DNA of 33,538 bases, from positions 1 to 33,538 of the forward strand of contig VAWY01000105.1 of the NCBI GenBank assembly GCA_005888335.1, read 5' to 3'. The notes beneath the pieces were generated by a model. It worked only from the letters and a program-made list of their open reading frames with translations, did no database searches and was not told the DNA's origin. This document shows positions 1 to 8,140 of this stretch, one piece after another; position 1 is the first letter of the stretch, and each line of letters starts with the position of its first letter. The stretch comes from Actinomycetota bacterium. Lineage in GTDB: Bacteria; Actinomycetota; Thermoleophilia; Solirubrobacterales; Solirubrobacteraceae. Position numbers and translations under genes: made by a program.

Positions 1-534
1 CGCGAGGTCGGGCCGGGGCCGCTCGCCGTGGGCGGCCTCGAGGGATCGGTCGACGTCGGCCGCGAGCCGCTCGCCGAGGCGCTGTGCCGGATCACCGTCG
101 AGATCGCGAACACGACGCCCTTCAGCGGCACCCGCGAAGAGGCGCTCAAGCGCACCTTCTGCTCGACGCACACCGTGCTGCGCGCGCCGCGCGGCTCGTT
201 CGTGTCGCTGACCGACCCGCCGGAAGCGCTGCGCCACGCGGCGGAGGCGTGCCGCAACGAGGGGACGTGGCCGGTGCTCGTCGAGGACCACCACACGCTG
301 CTGTCGTCCCCGATCATCCTCGAGGACTTCCCGCAGGTCGCCCCCGAGAGCCCGGGCGACCTCTTCGACGGCGGCGAGATCGACGAGCTGCTGATCCTCA
401 ACGTCCTCGCGCTCACCGACGCCGAGAAGGCCGAGATGCGCGAGACCGACCCGCGCGCCCGGGAGATCCTCGAGCGCTGCGAGGCGCTCAGCGAGGAGCA
501 GCTCCTGCGGCTGCACGGGGCGCGGCGGCGATGA
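1..534 (+). CDS. conserved hydrogenase-cluster protein, C-terminal part
   Basis: The frame is open from the first base, so the true start probably lies upstream of the window. A GTG at 28 is the first possible internal start. About 177 residues are visible, soluble and acidic, with no membrane segment. The C-terminal third (SSPIILEDFPQV, then an acidic stretch ending in LRLHG) has the look of a conserved domain, but I cannot name the family. The stop overlaps the ATG of the downstream hydrogenase endopeptidase (ATGA), so the two are probably translationally coupled. Context puts it among accessory proteins of a [NiFe] hydrogenase. A role in maturation or electron transfer is inference only. 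Confidence 0.75.
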   Translation, partial: REVGPGPLAVGGLEGSVDVGREPLAEALCRITVEIANTTPFSGTREEALKRTFCSTHTVLRAPRGSFVSLTDPPEALRHAAEACRNEGTWPVLVEDHHTLLSSPIILEDFPQVAPESPGDLFDGGEIDELLILNVLALTDAEKAEMRETDPRAREILERCEALSEEQLLRLHGARRR

Positions 535-1328
535 GCTGGGAGGAGCTCGAGCGCCGGGGCCCCGACGCGGTCGTCGTCGGCGGGACCGAGGTGCGGCGCG
601 GCAGCCGCGTGCGGCTGCGGCCGCGCGCCGGCGGCGACATCTTCGACCGCGCGCTGGCGGGGCGCGTCGGCGTCGTCGAGAGCATCGAGCAGGACATGGA
701 CGACGCCGTCCACCTCGTCGTCGTCGCCGAGGACGACCCTGGGCGCGACCTCGGCGAGCGCCGCCAGCCGGGGCACCGCTTCTTCTTCGCGACCGACGAG
801 GTCGAGCCGCTGGGCCCGGCGGACGCGCCGGCGGCGCGCATCCTCGTGGCGGGGGTGGGCAACGTCTTCCTCGGCGACGACGGCTTCGGCGTGGCGCTCG
901 CCGGCCGCCTCGCGGCGCGCGAGCTGCCGGCGGGCGTGAAGGTCGTCGACTACGGCATCCGCGGGATGGACCTCGCCTACGCGCTCGGTGAGGGGTGGGA
1001 CGCCGTCGTGCTGCTCGACGCGACCCCGCGCGGGCGGGCGCCCGGCACGCTCTACGTCATCGAGGCCGAGGTCGGCGAGGACGCCGGCGTGCCGATCGAC
1101 GCGCACGGGATGGACCCGGTCAAGGTGCTCGCCCTCGCCCGCGCGCTGGGCGGGTCGCCGCCGCGCACGCTGGTCGTGGGCTGCGAGCCGCAGACGCGCA
1201 TGACCGGCGACGAGGACGAGGTCGTGGCCGATCTGAGCGAGCCGGTGCGGGCGGCGCTCGCCGAGGCCGAGCGGCTTGTCGGAGAGGTGCTGAAGGACCT
1301 GATGACTCACGAGAGGAGCCCGTCATGA
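531..1328 (+). CDS. [NiFe]-hydrogenase maturation endopeptidase with N-terminal extension
   Basis: This protein should clip the C-terminal peptide of the hydrogenase large subunit after nickel insertion (HybD/HyaD/HycI family, peptidase M52). The protease domain covers about residues 103-255: GVGNVFLGDDGFGV (108-121) with the acidic metal ligand, DYGIRGMDL, VVLLDAT, and AHGMDP with the expected metal-binding His192, then GCEPQ. The family is usually 150-180 aa. This one is 265 aa because about 95 residues precede the protease, rich in beta-strand-like segments (VVVGGTEVRRGSRVRLRP, HRFFFATDEVEPL). The ATG at 531 overlaps the previous stop, and the stop overlaps the next ATG. Protease call is firm; the function of the extension is unknown. 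Confidence 0.92.
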   Translation: MSWEELERRGPDAVVVGGTEVRRGSRVRLRPRAGGDIFDRALAGRVGVVESIEQDMDDAVHLVVVAEDDPGRDLGERRQPGHRFFFATDEVEPLGPADAPAARILVAGVGNVFLGDDGFGVALAGRLAARELPAGVKVVDYGIRGMDLAYALGEGWDAVVLLDATPRGRAPGTLYVIEAEVGEDAGVPIDAHGMDPVKVLALARALGGSPPRTLVVGCEPQTRMTGDEDEVVADLSEPVRAALAEAERLVGEVLKDLMTHERSPS

Positions 1329-1423
1329 AGGTGATCGCCCTGGCAGCCGCGGCCGGCGTCGGCGCCCTGGTCGTCAGCCAGCTGCCCGAGATCAAGCGCT
1401 ACCTGAAGATGGAGAGGATGTAG
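1325..1423 (+). CDS. 32-aa single-pass membrane microprotein (DUF6893-like)
   Basis: The ATG overlaps the upstream stop (ATGA) and is preceded by GAGAGGAG about 6 nt away. The stop TAG directly abuts the GTG of hypB. The peptide has a short hydrophobic Ala/Val/Leu segment (residues 3-18) and then a basic/amphipathic tail containing PEIKRYLKMERM. From memory, actinobacterial hydrogenase clusters carry tiny proteins of this kind, annotated as DUF6893; I could not check this. The tight packing and good ribosome binding site make it a real gene. It might anchor or stabilise a hydrogenase or maturation subunit at the membrane, which is inference. Confidence 0.75.
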   Translation: MKVIALAAAAGVGALVVSQLPEIKRYLKMERM

Positions 1424-2104
1424 GTGCATCGCACGCGGGTGAGGGTCGTCGAGGACGCGCTCGACGCCAACACCACGATCGCCCAGGCCAACCGCGCCGA
1501 CTTCGACCGCGCCGGCGTGAAGGTCGTCAACCTCATGAGCGCGCCGGGCGCCGGCAAGACCGCACTGCTCGAGCGCGTCGTCCACGCGCTCGACGGCGTG
1601 CGCGTCGGCGTGCTCGAGGGCGACGTCCAGGGCTCCTACGACGCCGACCGCCTCGCATCGCTGCACGTCCCCGTCACCCAGATCAACACCGACCCGGGCT
1701 TCGGCGGCGAGTGCCACCTGGACGCCAACATGGTGCGCAGCGCGCTGGGCGCCGTGCCGCTCGACGACCTCGACCTGCTGATCGTCGAGAACGTCGGCAA
1801 CCTCGTCTGCCCCGCGGAGTTCCGCATCGGCGAGGACGCCAGGGTCATGGTCTGCGCGGTCACCGAGGGCGAGGACAAGCCGCTCAAGTACCCGCTGATG
1901 TTCCGCACCTGCGAGCTGGTGCTCGTCAACAAGGTCGACCTGCTCCCGCACCTCGAGCTCGACCTCGAGCGCCTGCTGCGCAACCTGGACGCGGTCAACC
2001 CCGGCGTCGAGCGGATCCTCACCAGCGCGCGCACGGGGGAGGGCGTCGAGGAGCTGCGCGCCTGGCTGGCGCGGCTGGCCGCGCCCGCGGAGGTCCCTGC
2101 GTGA
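1424..2104 (+). CDS. hypB: hydrogenase nickel incorporation GTPase HypB
   Basis: HypB is the SIMIBI-class GTPase that, with HypA, delivers nickel to the hydrogenase large subunit. All key motifs are visible in 226 aa: Walker A SAPGAGKT (39-46), LEGDVQGSYDADR, the metal-site pair C97-H98 in GGECHLDA, C129 in ENVGNLVCP, and NKVD (169-172). It lacks the N-terminal His-rich or CXXCGC nickel-storage stretch of some homologs. The GTG start follows the microprotein stop without a gap, with GAGAGG upstream. The GTGA overlap at 2101-2104 couples it to the SIS-domain gene. hypA is not in the window and presumably lies upstream. Confidence 0.95.
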   Translation: MHRTRVRVVEDALDANTTIAQANRADFDRAGVKVVNLMSAPGAGKTALLERVVHALDGVRVGVLEGDVQGSYDADRLASLHVPVTQINTDPGFGGECHLDANMVRSALGAVPLDDLDLLIVENVGNLVCPAEFRIGEDARVMVCAVTEGEDKPLKYPLMFRTCELVLVNKVDLLPHLELDLERLLRNLDAVNPGVERILTSARTGEGVEELRAWLARLAAPAEVPA

Positions 2105-3228
2105 GCCAGGTGGCGGCCGGCCGGCTCGACGAGCTGCTCGCCGCCCGCAGCGCCGCCAACGCGCGCTTCTTCGTGGACGAGGCCGAGCGGCTCGCGCGGC
2201 TGTGCCGGCTGATGGCCGAGCGCTTCCAGGCCGGCGGGCGCCTCGTCGCGCTCGGCGCCTCGCCCGTCGCGCGCTCGGATGCCCGCCACGTCGCCGTCGA
2301 GTTCGTGCATCCGGTGATCGTCGGCAAGCGAGCGCTGCCCGCGATCGCGGTCACGGCCGAGAGCGGCCCGGCGGAGCTGGTCGTGGCGCCGGGCGACATC
2401 GTCATGGCCTTCGACGGGCGCATCGCCGCTCCGCCGGGATGCCTGACGATCGCCTTCGCGCCCGACGCGGGCGCCGAGTGGGCCTTCGTGCCGCCCGGCG
2501 ACGACGCGTTCGTGCGCCAGGAGCTCGTCGAGACCGCCTACCACGTCCTGTGGGAGCTCGTGCACGTGTTCTTCGAGCACGCGTCGCGCAGCACGCCGGT
2601 CGGCGGGGAGGCGTCGTTCCTGTATCCGTTCCTCGCCGAGCGCGAGGACGACCTCGACGCCGTCGTGGAGGACGTGCGGCGGTCGGTGCTGATGAAGGCC
2701 GACGAGGTCGGCGCGCTGCGCGAGCAGACGCTCGGCGAGAACCGCGACGTCCTGCTCGCCGCGGCCGCCGACGTCCGGCAGGCGCTCGACGCCGGCGGCA
2801 CGCTGCTGGCCCTGGGCAACGGCGGCTCGGCGACCGACGCGATGGACGTGGTCGCCGACCTGCGCGCCGGCGGCCGGCGCGCGCTGGACCTGACCGAGGA
2901 CACGGGGATCATCACGGCGATCGCCAACGACATCGGGACCGAGGCGATCTTCGCGCGCCAGCTCATCGCGCTCGGGCGCGCCGGCGACGCGCTCCTGGCG
3001 CTGTCGACCAGCGGCAACTCGCCCAACGTGATCGCCGCGCTCGCCGAGGCGCGGCGGCGCGGCCTGGTGACCGTCGCGATGGTCGGCTACGGCGGCGGGC
3101 GCGTGGCCGCCGAGGGGCTGGCGGACCACGTCGTCGTGACGCGCTCGGAGCACATCCCGCGTATCCAGGAGGCGCAGGCGAGCGCCTACCACGTCCTGTG
3201 CGAGCTGGTCGAGGGCGATGGCGCTTGA
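2101..3228 (+). CDS. tandem SIS-domain protein (GmhA/phosphoheptose isomerase-like)
   Basis: A 375-aa protein built of two SIS (sugar isomerase) repeats. The C-terminal repeat (about 190-375) keeps the sedoheptulose-7-phosphate isomerase signature: LGNGGSATDA for phosphate binding, STSGNSPNV, and a final HIPRIQEAQASAYHVLCELVE. The N-terminal repeat (about 1-185) has the matching end, ETAYHVLWELVHVFFEH, but in place of the phosphate loop it reads LGASPVARSDARHV, so it is probably catalytically degenerate. GTG at 2101 overlaps the hypB stop, and its 3' end overlaps hypF by 11 bases, so it is an integral operon member. Its job in hydrogenase biogenesis is unclear; sugar-phosphate or nucleotide sensing is one possibility. 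Confidence 0.88.
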   Translation: MSQVAAGRLDELLAARSAANARFFVDEAERLARLCRLMAERFQAGGRLVALGASPVARSDARHVAVEFVHPVIVGKRALPAIAVTAESGPAELVVAPGDIVMAFDGRIAAPPGCLTIAFAPDAGAEWAFVPPGDDAFVRQELVETAYHVLWELVHVFFEHASRSTPVGGEASFLYPFLAEREDDLDAVVEDVRRSVLMKADEVGALREQTLGENRDVLLAAAADVRQALDAGGTLLALGNGGSATDAMDVVADLRAGGRRALDLTEDTGIITAIANDIGTEAIFARQLIALGRAGDALLALSTSGNSPNVIAALAEARRRGLVTVAMVGYGGGRVAAEGLADHVVVTRSEHIPRIQEAQASAYHVLCELVEGDGA

Positions 3229-5503
3229 CGTCCGCCCGGTCCGCGCCGCATGCCGCGCGCGGGCGCGCGTGGAGGGCACGGTGCAGGGCGTCGGCTTTCG
3301 CCCGTACGTCTGGCGGCTGGCCACGCAGCTGGGGCTCGGCGGCTTCGTGCTCAACGACGAGCGCGGCGTGCTCGTCGAGGTCGAGGGCGCGGCGGACGCG
3401 GTCGAGCGCTTCCGGGCGCGGCTGGTCGCGCAGGCGCCACCGCTCGCCGTGGTGCAGCGCGTCGCCTGGAGCGACGCGCCGGTCGCCGGCGAGCGGTCGT
3501 TCGCGATCCTGCCCAGCGAGCGGGGCGGCGAGGCGGACGTCCCGGTCAGCCCGGACACCGCCACCTGCCCGGACTGCCTGCGCGAGCTGTTCGACCCGTC
3601 CGACCGGCGCTTTCGCTACCCGTTCGTCAACTGCACCAACTGCGGGCCGCGCTTCACGATCGTCCGCGGCGTCCCGTACGACCGGCCACTGACGACCATG
3701 GCCGGCTTCGCCATGTGCCCGGCCTGCCGGGCGGAGTACGACGATCCGGCCGACCGCCGCTTCCACGCCCAGCCCAACGCGTGTCCTGTGTGCGGCCCGC
3801 GTGCGTGGCTCGCCGACGCGGGCGGGCGCGAGCTTGCGTGCGACGACGCCGTGGCGGCCGCCGCGCGCGCGCTCGCCGAGGGCCGGATCGTCGCCGTCAA
3901 GGGCGTCGGAGGGTTCCACCTCGCCTGCCGCGCCGACGACGAGCACGCGGTGGCCGCGCTGCGCGCGCGCAAGCACCGCGAGGACAAGCCCTTCGCGCTG
4001 ATGGCGGAAACGCTCGAGGCGGCGCGGGCGCTGGTCGAGCTCGAGACGCACGAGGAGGAGCTCCTGCTCTCGGGCGCCCGGCCGATCGTCGTCGCGCCGC
4101 GCCGCCGCGAGGCGGCCGTCGCGCCGTCCGTGGCGCCCGGCCACCCGACGCTCGGCGTGATGCTGCCGTACTCGCCGCTGCATCACCTGGTGCTCGCCGA
4201 CGTGCAGACGACCCTCGTCATGACGAGCGGCAACGTCTCCGACGAGCCGATCGCCTACGACAACGGCGACGCCCTCGCCCGGCTGGGCCCGATCGCCGAC
4301 CTCTTCCTCCTCCACGACCGGCCCATCCACATGCGTACCGACGACACGGTCGTGCGCCCGCCGGTCGTCCTGCGCCGCTCGCGCGGGCACGTGCCCGGCG
4401 CGATCGCCCTGCCGGTGGCGGCGGCCCGCCCGCTGCTGGCCTGCGGGGCGGAGCTGAAGAACACGTTCTGTGTGGCCAAGGGCGCGCGCGCCTGGGTCGG
4501 TCATCACGTCGGCGACCTGGAGAACTACGAGACGCTGCGCTCGTTCAGCGAGGGCATCGCGCACTTCGAGCGGCTCTTCGCAGTCGCGCCGGAGGTCGTC
4601 GCCCACGACCTCCACCCGGAGTACCTGTCGACGAAGTACGCGCTGGAGCGCGACGGCGTCGAGCACGTCGCCGTGCAGCACCACCACGCGCACCTGGCGG
4701 CGTGCCTGGCCGAGCACGGCGAGCGCGGCCCGGCGGTCGCGGCGATCTACGACGGGACCGGCTACGGGATCGACGGGACGATCTGGGGCGGCGAGATCCT
4801 GGTCGGCGGCCTGGCCGCGTTCGAGCGCGCCGGGGCGCTGCGCGCGGTCCGCCTGCCCGGCGGCGCGCAGGCGATCCGCCAGCCGTGGCGGATGGCCTGC
4901 GCGTGGCTCGCCGAGGCGGGCGAGGACGACGTCCCGCCGGCGCTGGCCGCGCGCGTGTCGCCGGCGCGCTGGCGCGACGTCGCGCGGCTGGCGCGCGGCG
5001 GCCTCGCGTCGCCCGTGACGACGAGCGCCGGCCGCCTGTTCGACGCGATCAGCGCCCTGTGCGGCGTGCGCGCCGAGGTCCACTACGAGGGCCAGGCGGC
5101 GATCGAGCTCGAGGCGGCGTGCGACCCGAACGAGCGCGGCGCCTATCCGCTCGCCGTCGAGGCCGGGCCGCCGATCGTGCTCGACCCGCGCGAGACCGTG
5201 CGCGCGGCGGCCGCCGACGCCGCCGACGGCACGCCCGCGGGCGTGATCGCCGCCCGCTTCCACCGCGCGCTCGCGGCCGCCACCGCCGAGGCGCTGGTCC
5301 TCGCCGCCGCGCGCCACCGGCTCGACGTCGCGGTGCTGTCCGGCGGGACGTTCGCCAGCCGCGTGCTGCTCGACGACGTCACGCGGCGGGCGCGCATCGC
5401 GGGGCTGCGCGTGCTCGTCCCCGAGCGCCTGCCGCCCAACGACGGCGGCATCTCCTACGGCCAGGCGGCTGTCGCGGCGGCGCGCCTGGCGGAGCGCGCG
5501 TGA
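3218..5503 (+). CDS. hypF: carbamoyltransferase HypF
   Basis: HypF makes thiocarbamate on HypE from carbamoyl phosphate and ATP, the precursor of the CN ligands of the NiFe site. The 761 aa show the full domain order. An acylphosphatase domain comes first (VEGTVQGVGFRPYVW, 18-32). Two zinc-finger-like units follow, with Cys pairs 117/120-139/142 and 167/170-189/192. Next is a YrdC-like domain (KGVGGFHLACRA, RKHREDKPFALM, VMTSGNVSDEP). Last is a Kae1-like domain with the HHHAH iron/metal motif, YDGTGYGIDGTIWGGE and LSGGTFASR. ATG at 3218 lies inside the end of the SIS gene with GAGGGCG upstream. The stop overlaps the permease ATG. Confidence 0.96.
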   Translation: MALDVRPVRAACRARARVEGTVQGVGFRPYVWRLATQLGLGGFVLNDERGVLVEVEGAADAVERFRARLVAQAPPLAVVQRVAWSDAPVAGERSFAILPSERGGEADVPVSPDTATCPDCLRELFDPSDRRFRYPFVNCTNCGPRFTIVRGVPYDRPLTTMAGFAMCPACRAEYDDPADRRFHAQPNACPVCGPRAWLADAGGRELACDDAVAAAARALAEGRIVAVKGVGGFHLACRADDEHAVAALRARKHREDKPFALMAETLEAARALVELETHEEELLLSGARPIVVAPRRREAAVAPSVAPGHPTLGVMLPYSPLHHLVLADVQTTLVMTSGNVSDEPIAYDNGDALARLGPIADLFLLHDRPIHMRTDDTVVRPPVVLRRSRGHVPGAIALPVAAARPLLACGAELKNTFCVAKGARAWVGHHVGDLENYETLRSFSEGIAHFERLFAVAPEVVAHDLHPEYLSTKYALERDGVEHVAVQHHHAHLAACLAEHGERGPAVAAIYDGTGYGIDGTIWGGEILVGGLAAFERAGALRAVRLPGGAQAIRQPWRMACAWLAEAGEDDVPPALAARVSPARWRDVARLARGGLASPVTTSAGRLFDAISALCGVRAEVHYEGQAAIELEAACDPNERGAYPLAVEAGPPIVLDPRETVRAAAADAADGTPAGVIAARFHRALAAATAEALVLAAARHRLDVAVLSGGTFASRVLLDDVTRRARIAGLRVLVPERLPPNDGGISYGQAAVAAARLAERA

Positions 5504-6234
5504 TGCCCGGCGTCGATCACTGGCTCGCGGGGCTCGGCGACGGATCGCTCGTCCTCGCGGCGGTCGTGGCCGTGCTGCTCGGCCTGCGCCACGCGACCGA
5601 CCCCGACCACCTCACCGCGGTCGCCACGCTCATCGCCGGCGACGACCGCCACGGCGTGCGCCGCGCGCGGGCGCTCGGGTTCGCCTGGGGCGCGGGCCAC
5701 GCGCTGACGCTGTTCGCCTTCGGCGTGCCGGTGGTCCTCGTCGGCTCGGCGCTGCCCGAGGCCGCGCGGCGGGCCGCCGAGCTGGCCATCGGCGCCCTCA
5801 TCGTCGCCCTGGCCGTCCGCCTGCTCGTGCGCTGGCGCCGCGGCGCCTTCCACACGCACGTCCATACGCACGGCGACGTCCGCCACGCGCATCCGCACGC
5901 CCACGAGCACGCGCGCGGCCACGGCCCCGAGCACGAGCATGCCCACGCCGAGTCGCTGGGGCGCACGCCGCTGGTCGCCTTCGGCATCGGCCTGATCCAC
6001 GGCGCCGGCGGGTCCGCCGCGGCCGGCGTCCTGCTCGTGTCCGCCGCGAGCCGCGGCGCCGCGGGCATCGCCGCGCTGGGCTTGTTCGCGGCGGCCACGG
6101 CGTGCTCGATGGCGCTGGCCTCGGCGCTCTTCGGCCACGCGCTCGCGCGCGGCCGGCTCGTCGAGCGCCTGGTCCCGGCGCTTGGCGCGTTCAGCCTGCT
6201 CTTCGGCTGCTGGTACGCGCTCGGCTCCTTGTAG
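5503..6234 (+). CDS. nickel/cobalt permease, His-rich (NiCoT/UreH-HupE type)
   Basis: A 243-aa polytopic membrane protein with about six hydrophobic segments. Its signature GLRHATDPDHLTAV (27-40) carries the H-x2-D-x-D-H metal-selectivity motif, followed by WGAGHALTLF. A cytoplasmic-type loop (about 108-150) holds more than a dozen histidines (HTHVHTHGDVRHAHPHAHEH), consistent with nickel binding. ATG at 5503 overlaps the hypF stop. An in-frame GTG one codon earlier is an alternative. Its position at the end of the hyp operon indicates nickel import for the hydrogenase. Cobalt as a substrate, or export, cannot be excluded from sequence alone. Confidence 0.88.
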   Translation: MPGVDHWLAGLGDGSLVLAAVVAVLLGLRHATDPDHLTAVATLIAGDDRHGVRRARALGFAWGAGHALTLFAFGVPVVLVGSALPEAARRAAELAIGALIVALAVRLLVRWRRGAFHTHVHTHGDVRHAHPHAHEHARGHGPEHEHAHAESLGRTPLVAFGIGLIHGAGGSAAAGVLLVSAASRGAAGIAALGLFAAATACSMALASALFGHALARGRLVERLVPALGAFSLLFGCWYALGSL

Positions 6235-6292
6235 TCCAGATTTCCGGTGTTCAGGTTCGGTTCAGGGAACGCCCCTAGCGTCGCGGCTCGCC

Positions 6293-7201
6293 GTGACCTA
6301 CCTCCAGGCGATCGCCATCGCCCTCGTCCAGGGCGTCACCGAGCTGTTCCCGGTCTCGAGCCTCGGCCACTCCGTGCTCGTGCCGGCGTGGATCGGCGGC
6401 AGCTGGCAGACGCTCGTCACCCAGTCCTCGCAGGCCAGCAGCGAGACGTCGTTCTACCTGGCCTACATCGTCGCGCTGCACTGCGCGACGGCGGTGGCGC
6501 TGCTGTGGTTCTTCCGCGAGGACTGGGTGCGCATCGTCACCGGCTTCTTCCGCAGCCTGTCGCGCAGCGTGCGCGCCCGCCGGCTCGACACCAACGACGC
6601 CTACGAGCGCCTCGCCTGGCTGATCGTGCTCGCCACCATCCCGGTCGGCATCACCGGCCTCGCGCTCGAGCACGTCTTCCGCACCGTCTTCGCCAAGCCG
6701 CTCGCGGCGAGCATCTTCCTCGTCGTCAACGGGCTGATCCTGCTCGGCGGCGAGGCGGTCCGCCGCCGCGCGCCCGAGCCCCCGCCGCCGGCCACGGCGG
6801 TCGAGTCCGACCAGCGTGTCGCGCGGATGCCCTACCGCGACGGCGTCTACATCGGCTCCGCCCAGATCCTGGCCCTGTTCGCGGGCATCAGCCGCTCCGG
6901 CGTGACGATGGTCGCCGGGCTGATCCGCGCGCTCGGCCACGAGGATGCCGCGCGCTTTGCCTTCCTGCTCGCGACGCCGGTCATCTTCGCCGCCGGGGTG
7001 CTCAAGATCCCCAGCCTCTTCGGCGACGCCGGCGCCCATATCCACGGCCAGGTCGCGGTCGGTGTCGTGATCACCGGCGTGACCGCCTACCTGTCGGTCC
7101 GCTTCCTCGTGCGCTACTTCGAGACGAGGACGCTGACCCCGTTCGCGATCTACTGCCTGATCGCCGGGGCGGCCAGCGTCGTGCGCTTCGCCGTCGGGTG
7201 A
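6293..7201 (+). CDS. uppP: undecaprenyl-diphosphate phosphatase (UppP/BacA family)
   Basis: This integral membrane enzyme dephosphorylates undecaprenyl diphosphate to recycle the lipid carrier for peptidoglycan and other envelope polymers. The 302 aa contain the family motifs QGVTELFPVSSLGHS (13-27, with Glu17) and GISRSGVTM, plus about eight hydrophobic segments. I chose the GTG at 6293 because homologs begin just before YLQAIAIALVQG. Upstream in-frame sequence looks non-coding. No clear ribosome binding site precedes the GTG, so translation may be leaderless. A 58-bp gap separates it from the nickel permease, so it is probably not part of the hyp operon. Confidence 0.88.
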   Translation: MTYLQAIAIALVQGVTELFPVSSLGHSVLVPAWIGGSWQTLVTQSSQASSETSFYLAYIVALHCATAVALLWFFREDWVRIVTGFFRSLSRSVRARRLDTNDAYERLAWLIVLATIPVGITGLALEHVFRTVFAKPLAASIFLVVNGLILLGGEAVRRRAPEPPPPATAVESDQRVARMPYRDGVYIGSAQILALFAGISRSGVTMVAGLIRALGHEDAARFAFLLATPVIFAAGVLKIPSLFGDAGAHIHGQVAVGVVITGVTAYLSVRFLVRYFETRTLTPFAIYCLIAGAASVVRFAVG

Positions 7202-7210
7202 CGGCTCGGC

Positions 7211-8056
7211 ATGATGCCGGGCATGGACGAGCCACTGGCTGACAAGACGCTGTTCATCTCGGGCGCGAGTCGCGGGATCGGCCTGGCCATCGCGCTGCGC
7301 GCCGCGCGCGACGGCGCCAACGTCGCGCTGATCGCCAAGACCGCCGAGCCACATCCCAAGCTCGAGGGCACCGTGTACACGGCCGCCGAGCAGATCGAGG
7401 CGGCGGGCGGGCGCGCGCTGCCGATCGTCGGCGACATCCGCGACGAGCAGCAGGTGTTCGCCGCGGTGGAGCAGGCCGTCGAGCGCTTCGGCGGGATCGA
7501 CGTCTGCGTCAACAACGCCAGCGCGATCAACCTGTCGGGGACCGAGGCGCTCGACATGAAGCGCTACGACCTCATGCAGGACATCAACACGCGCGGCACC
7601 TTCGTCGTGACCAAGGCGTGCGTCCCGCACCTCAAGCGCGCCGAGAACCCGCACATCCTCACGCTGTCGCCCCCGATCAGCCTCGAGCCGCGCTGGCTGG
7701 GGCCGCACATCGCGTACACGATCGCCAAGTACGGCATGAGCCTGTGCGCGCTGGGCTTCGCCGAGGAGTTCCGCGCCGACGGGATCGCCTCCAACGCGCT
7801 GTGGCCGCGCACGCTGATCGCGACGGCGGCAGTGCAGAACCTCCTCGGCGGCGACACGGCGATGGCGCGCGCGCGCCGGCCCGAGCTCTACGCCGATGCC
7901 GCGTACGCGGTGATCACCCGGCCGAGCCGCGAGTGCACGGGCAACACGCTGCTCTGCGAAGACGTGCTCGCCGAGGAGGGGGTCACCGACCTCGACCGCT
8001 ACTCCTACGTCCCCGGCGCGGATCTCCAGGTCGACCTCTACGTCGACAGCCTCTGA
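7211..8056 (+). CDS. SDR-family NAD(P)-dependent oxidoreductase (HSDL2-like)
   Basis: A classical short-chain dehydrogenase of 281 aa. It shows the cofactor motif GASRGIG (18-24), NNAS (101-104), Ser153 in TLSPPIS, and catalytic Tyr169/Lys173 in AYTIAKYGMS. The extended C-terminus and the LSPPISLEPRW stretch resemble the hydroxysteroid-dehydrogenase-like-2 / short-chain acyl reductase group. The substrate is unknown. A second ATG 12 bases downstream (7223) is an alternative start. It lies 9 bases after the uppP-like stop and may be cotranscribed, though no functional link is evident. Confidence 0.88.
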   Translation: MMPGMDEPLADKTLFISGASRGIGLAIALRAARDGANVALIAKTAEPHPKLEGTVYTAAEQIEAAGGRALPIVGDIRDEQQVFAAVEQAVERFGGIDVCVNNASAINLSGTEALDMKRYDLMQDINTRGTFVVTKACVPHLKRAENPHILTLSPPISLEPRWLGPHIAYTIAKYGMSLCALGFAEEFRADGIASNALWPRTLIATAAVQNLLGGDTAMARARRPELYADAAYAVITRPSRECTGNTLLCEDVLAEEGVTDLDRYSYVPGADLQVDLYVDSL

Positions 8057-8105
8057 GCGCTGAGTGCGTTTGGGGATCGGCGGCTCGGGTACCACGCGGC
8101 CGCTC

Positions 8106-8123
8106 GTTGACGTCGTTGTCAAC
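8106..8123 (+). promoter_or_regulatory. LacI-type palindromic operator upstream of glycosidase
   Basis: GTTGACGTCGTTGTCAAC has perfect 6-bp arms and a central CG; only two central base pairs deviate from full symmetry. It closely resembles the GTTGACAACGTTGTCAAC type operators bound by LacI-family repressors of sugar genes in actinobacteria. It lies 17 bp before the ATG of the secreted glycosidase-like gene. No LacI-family gene is in the window. Confidence 0.5.
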
Positions 8124-8140
8124 CGGGCCGCCAGGCACGG

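Noticed and set aside
2963..5317. Long minus-strand frame opposite the SIS gene and hypF
   Set aside because: Same shadow effect; hypF motifs on the plus strand are unambiguous.
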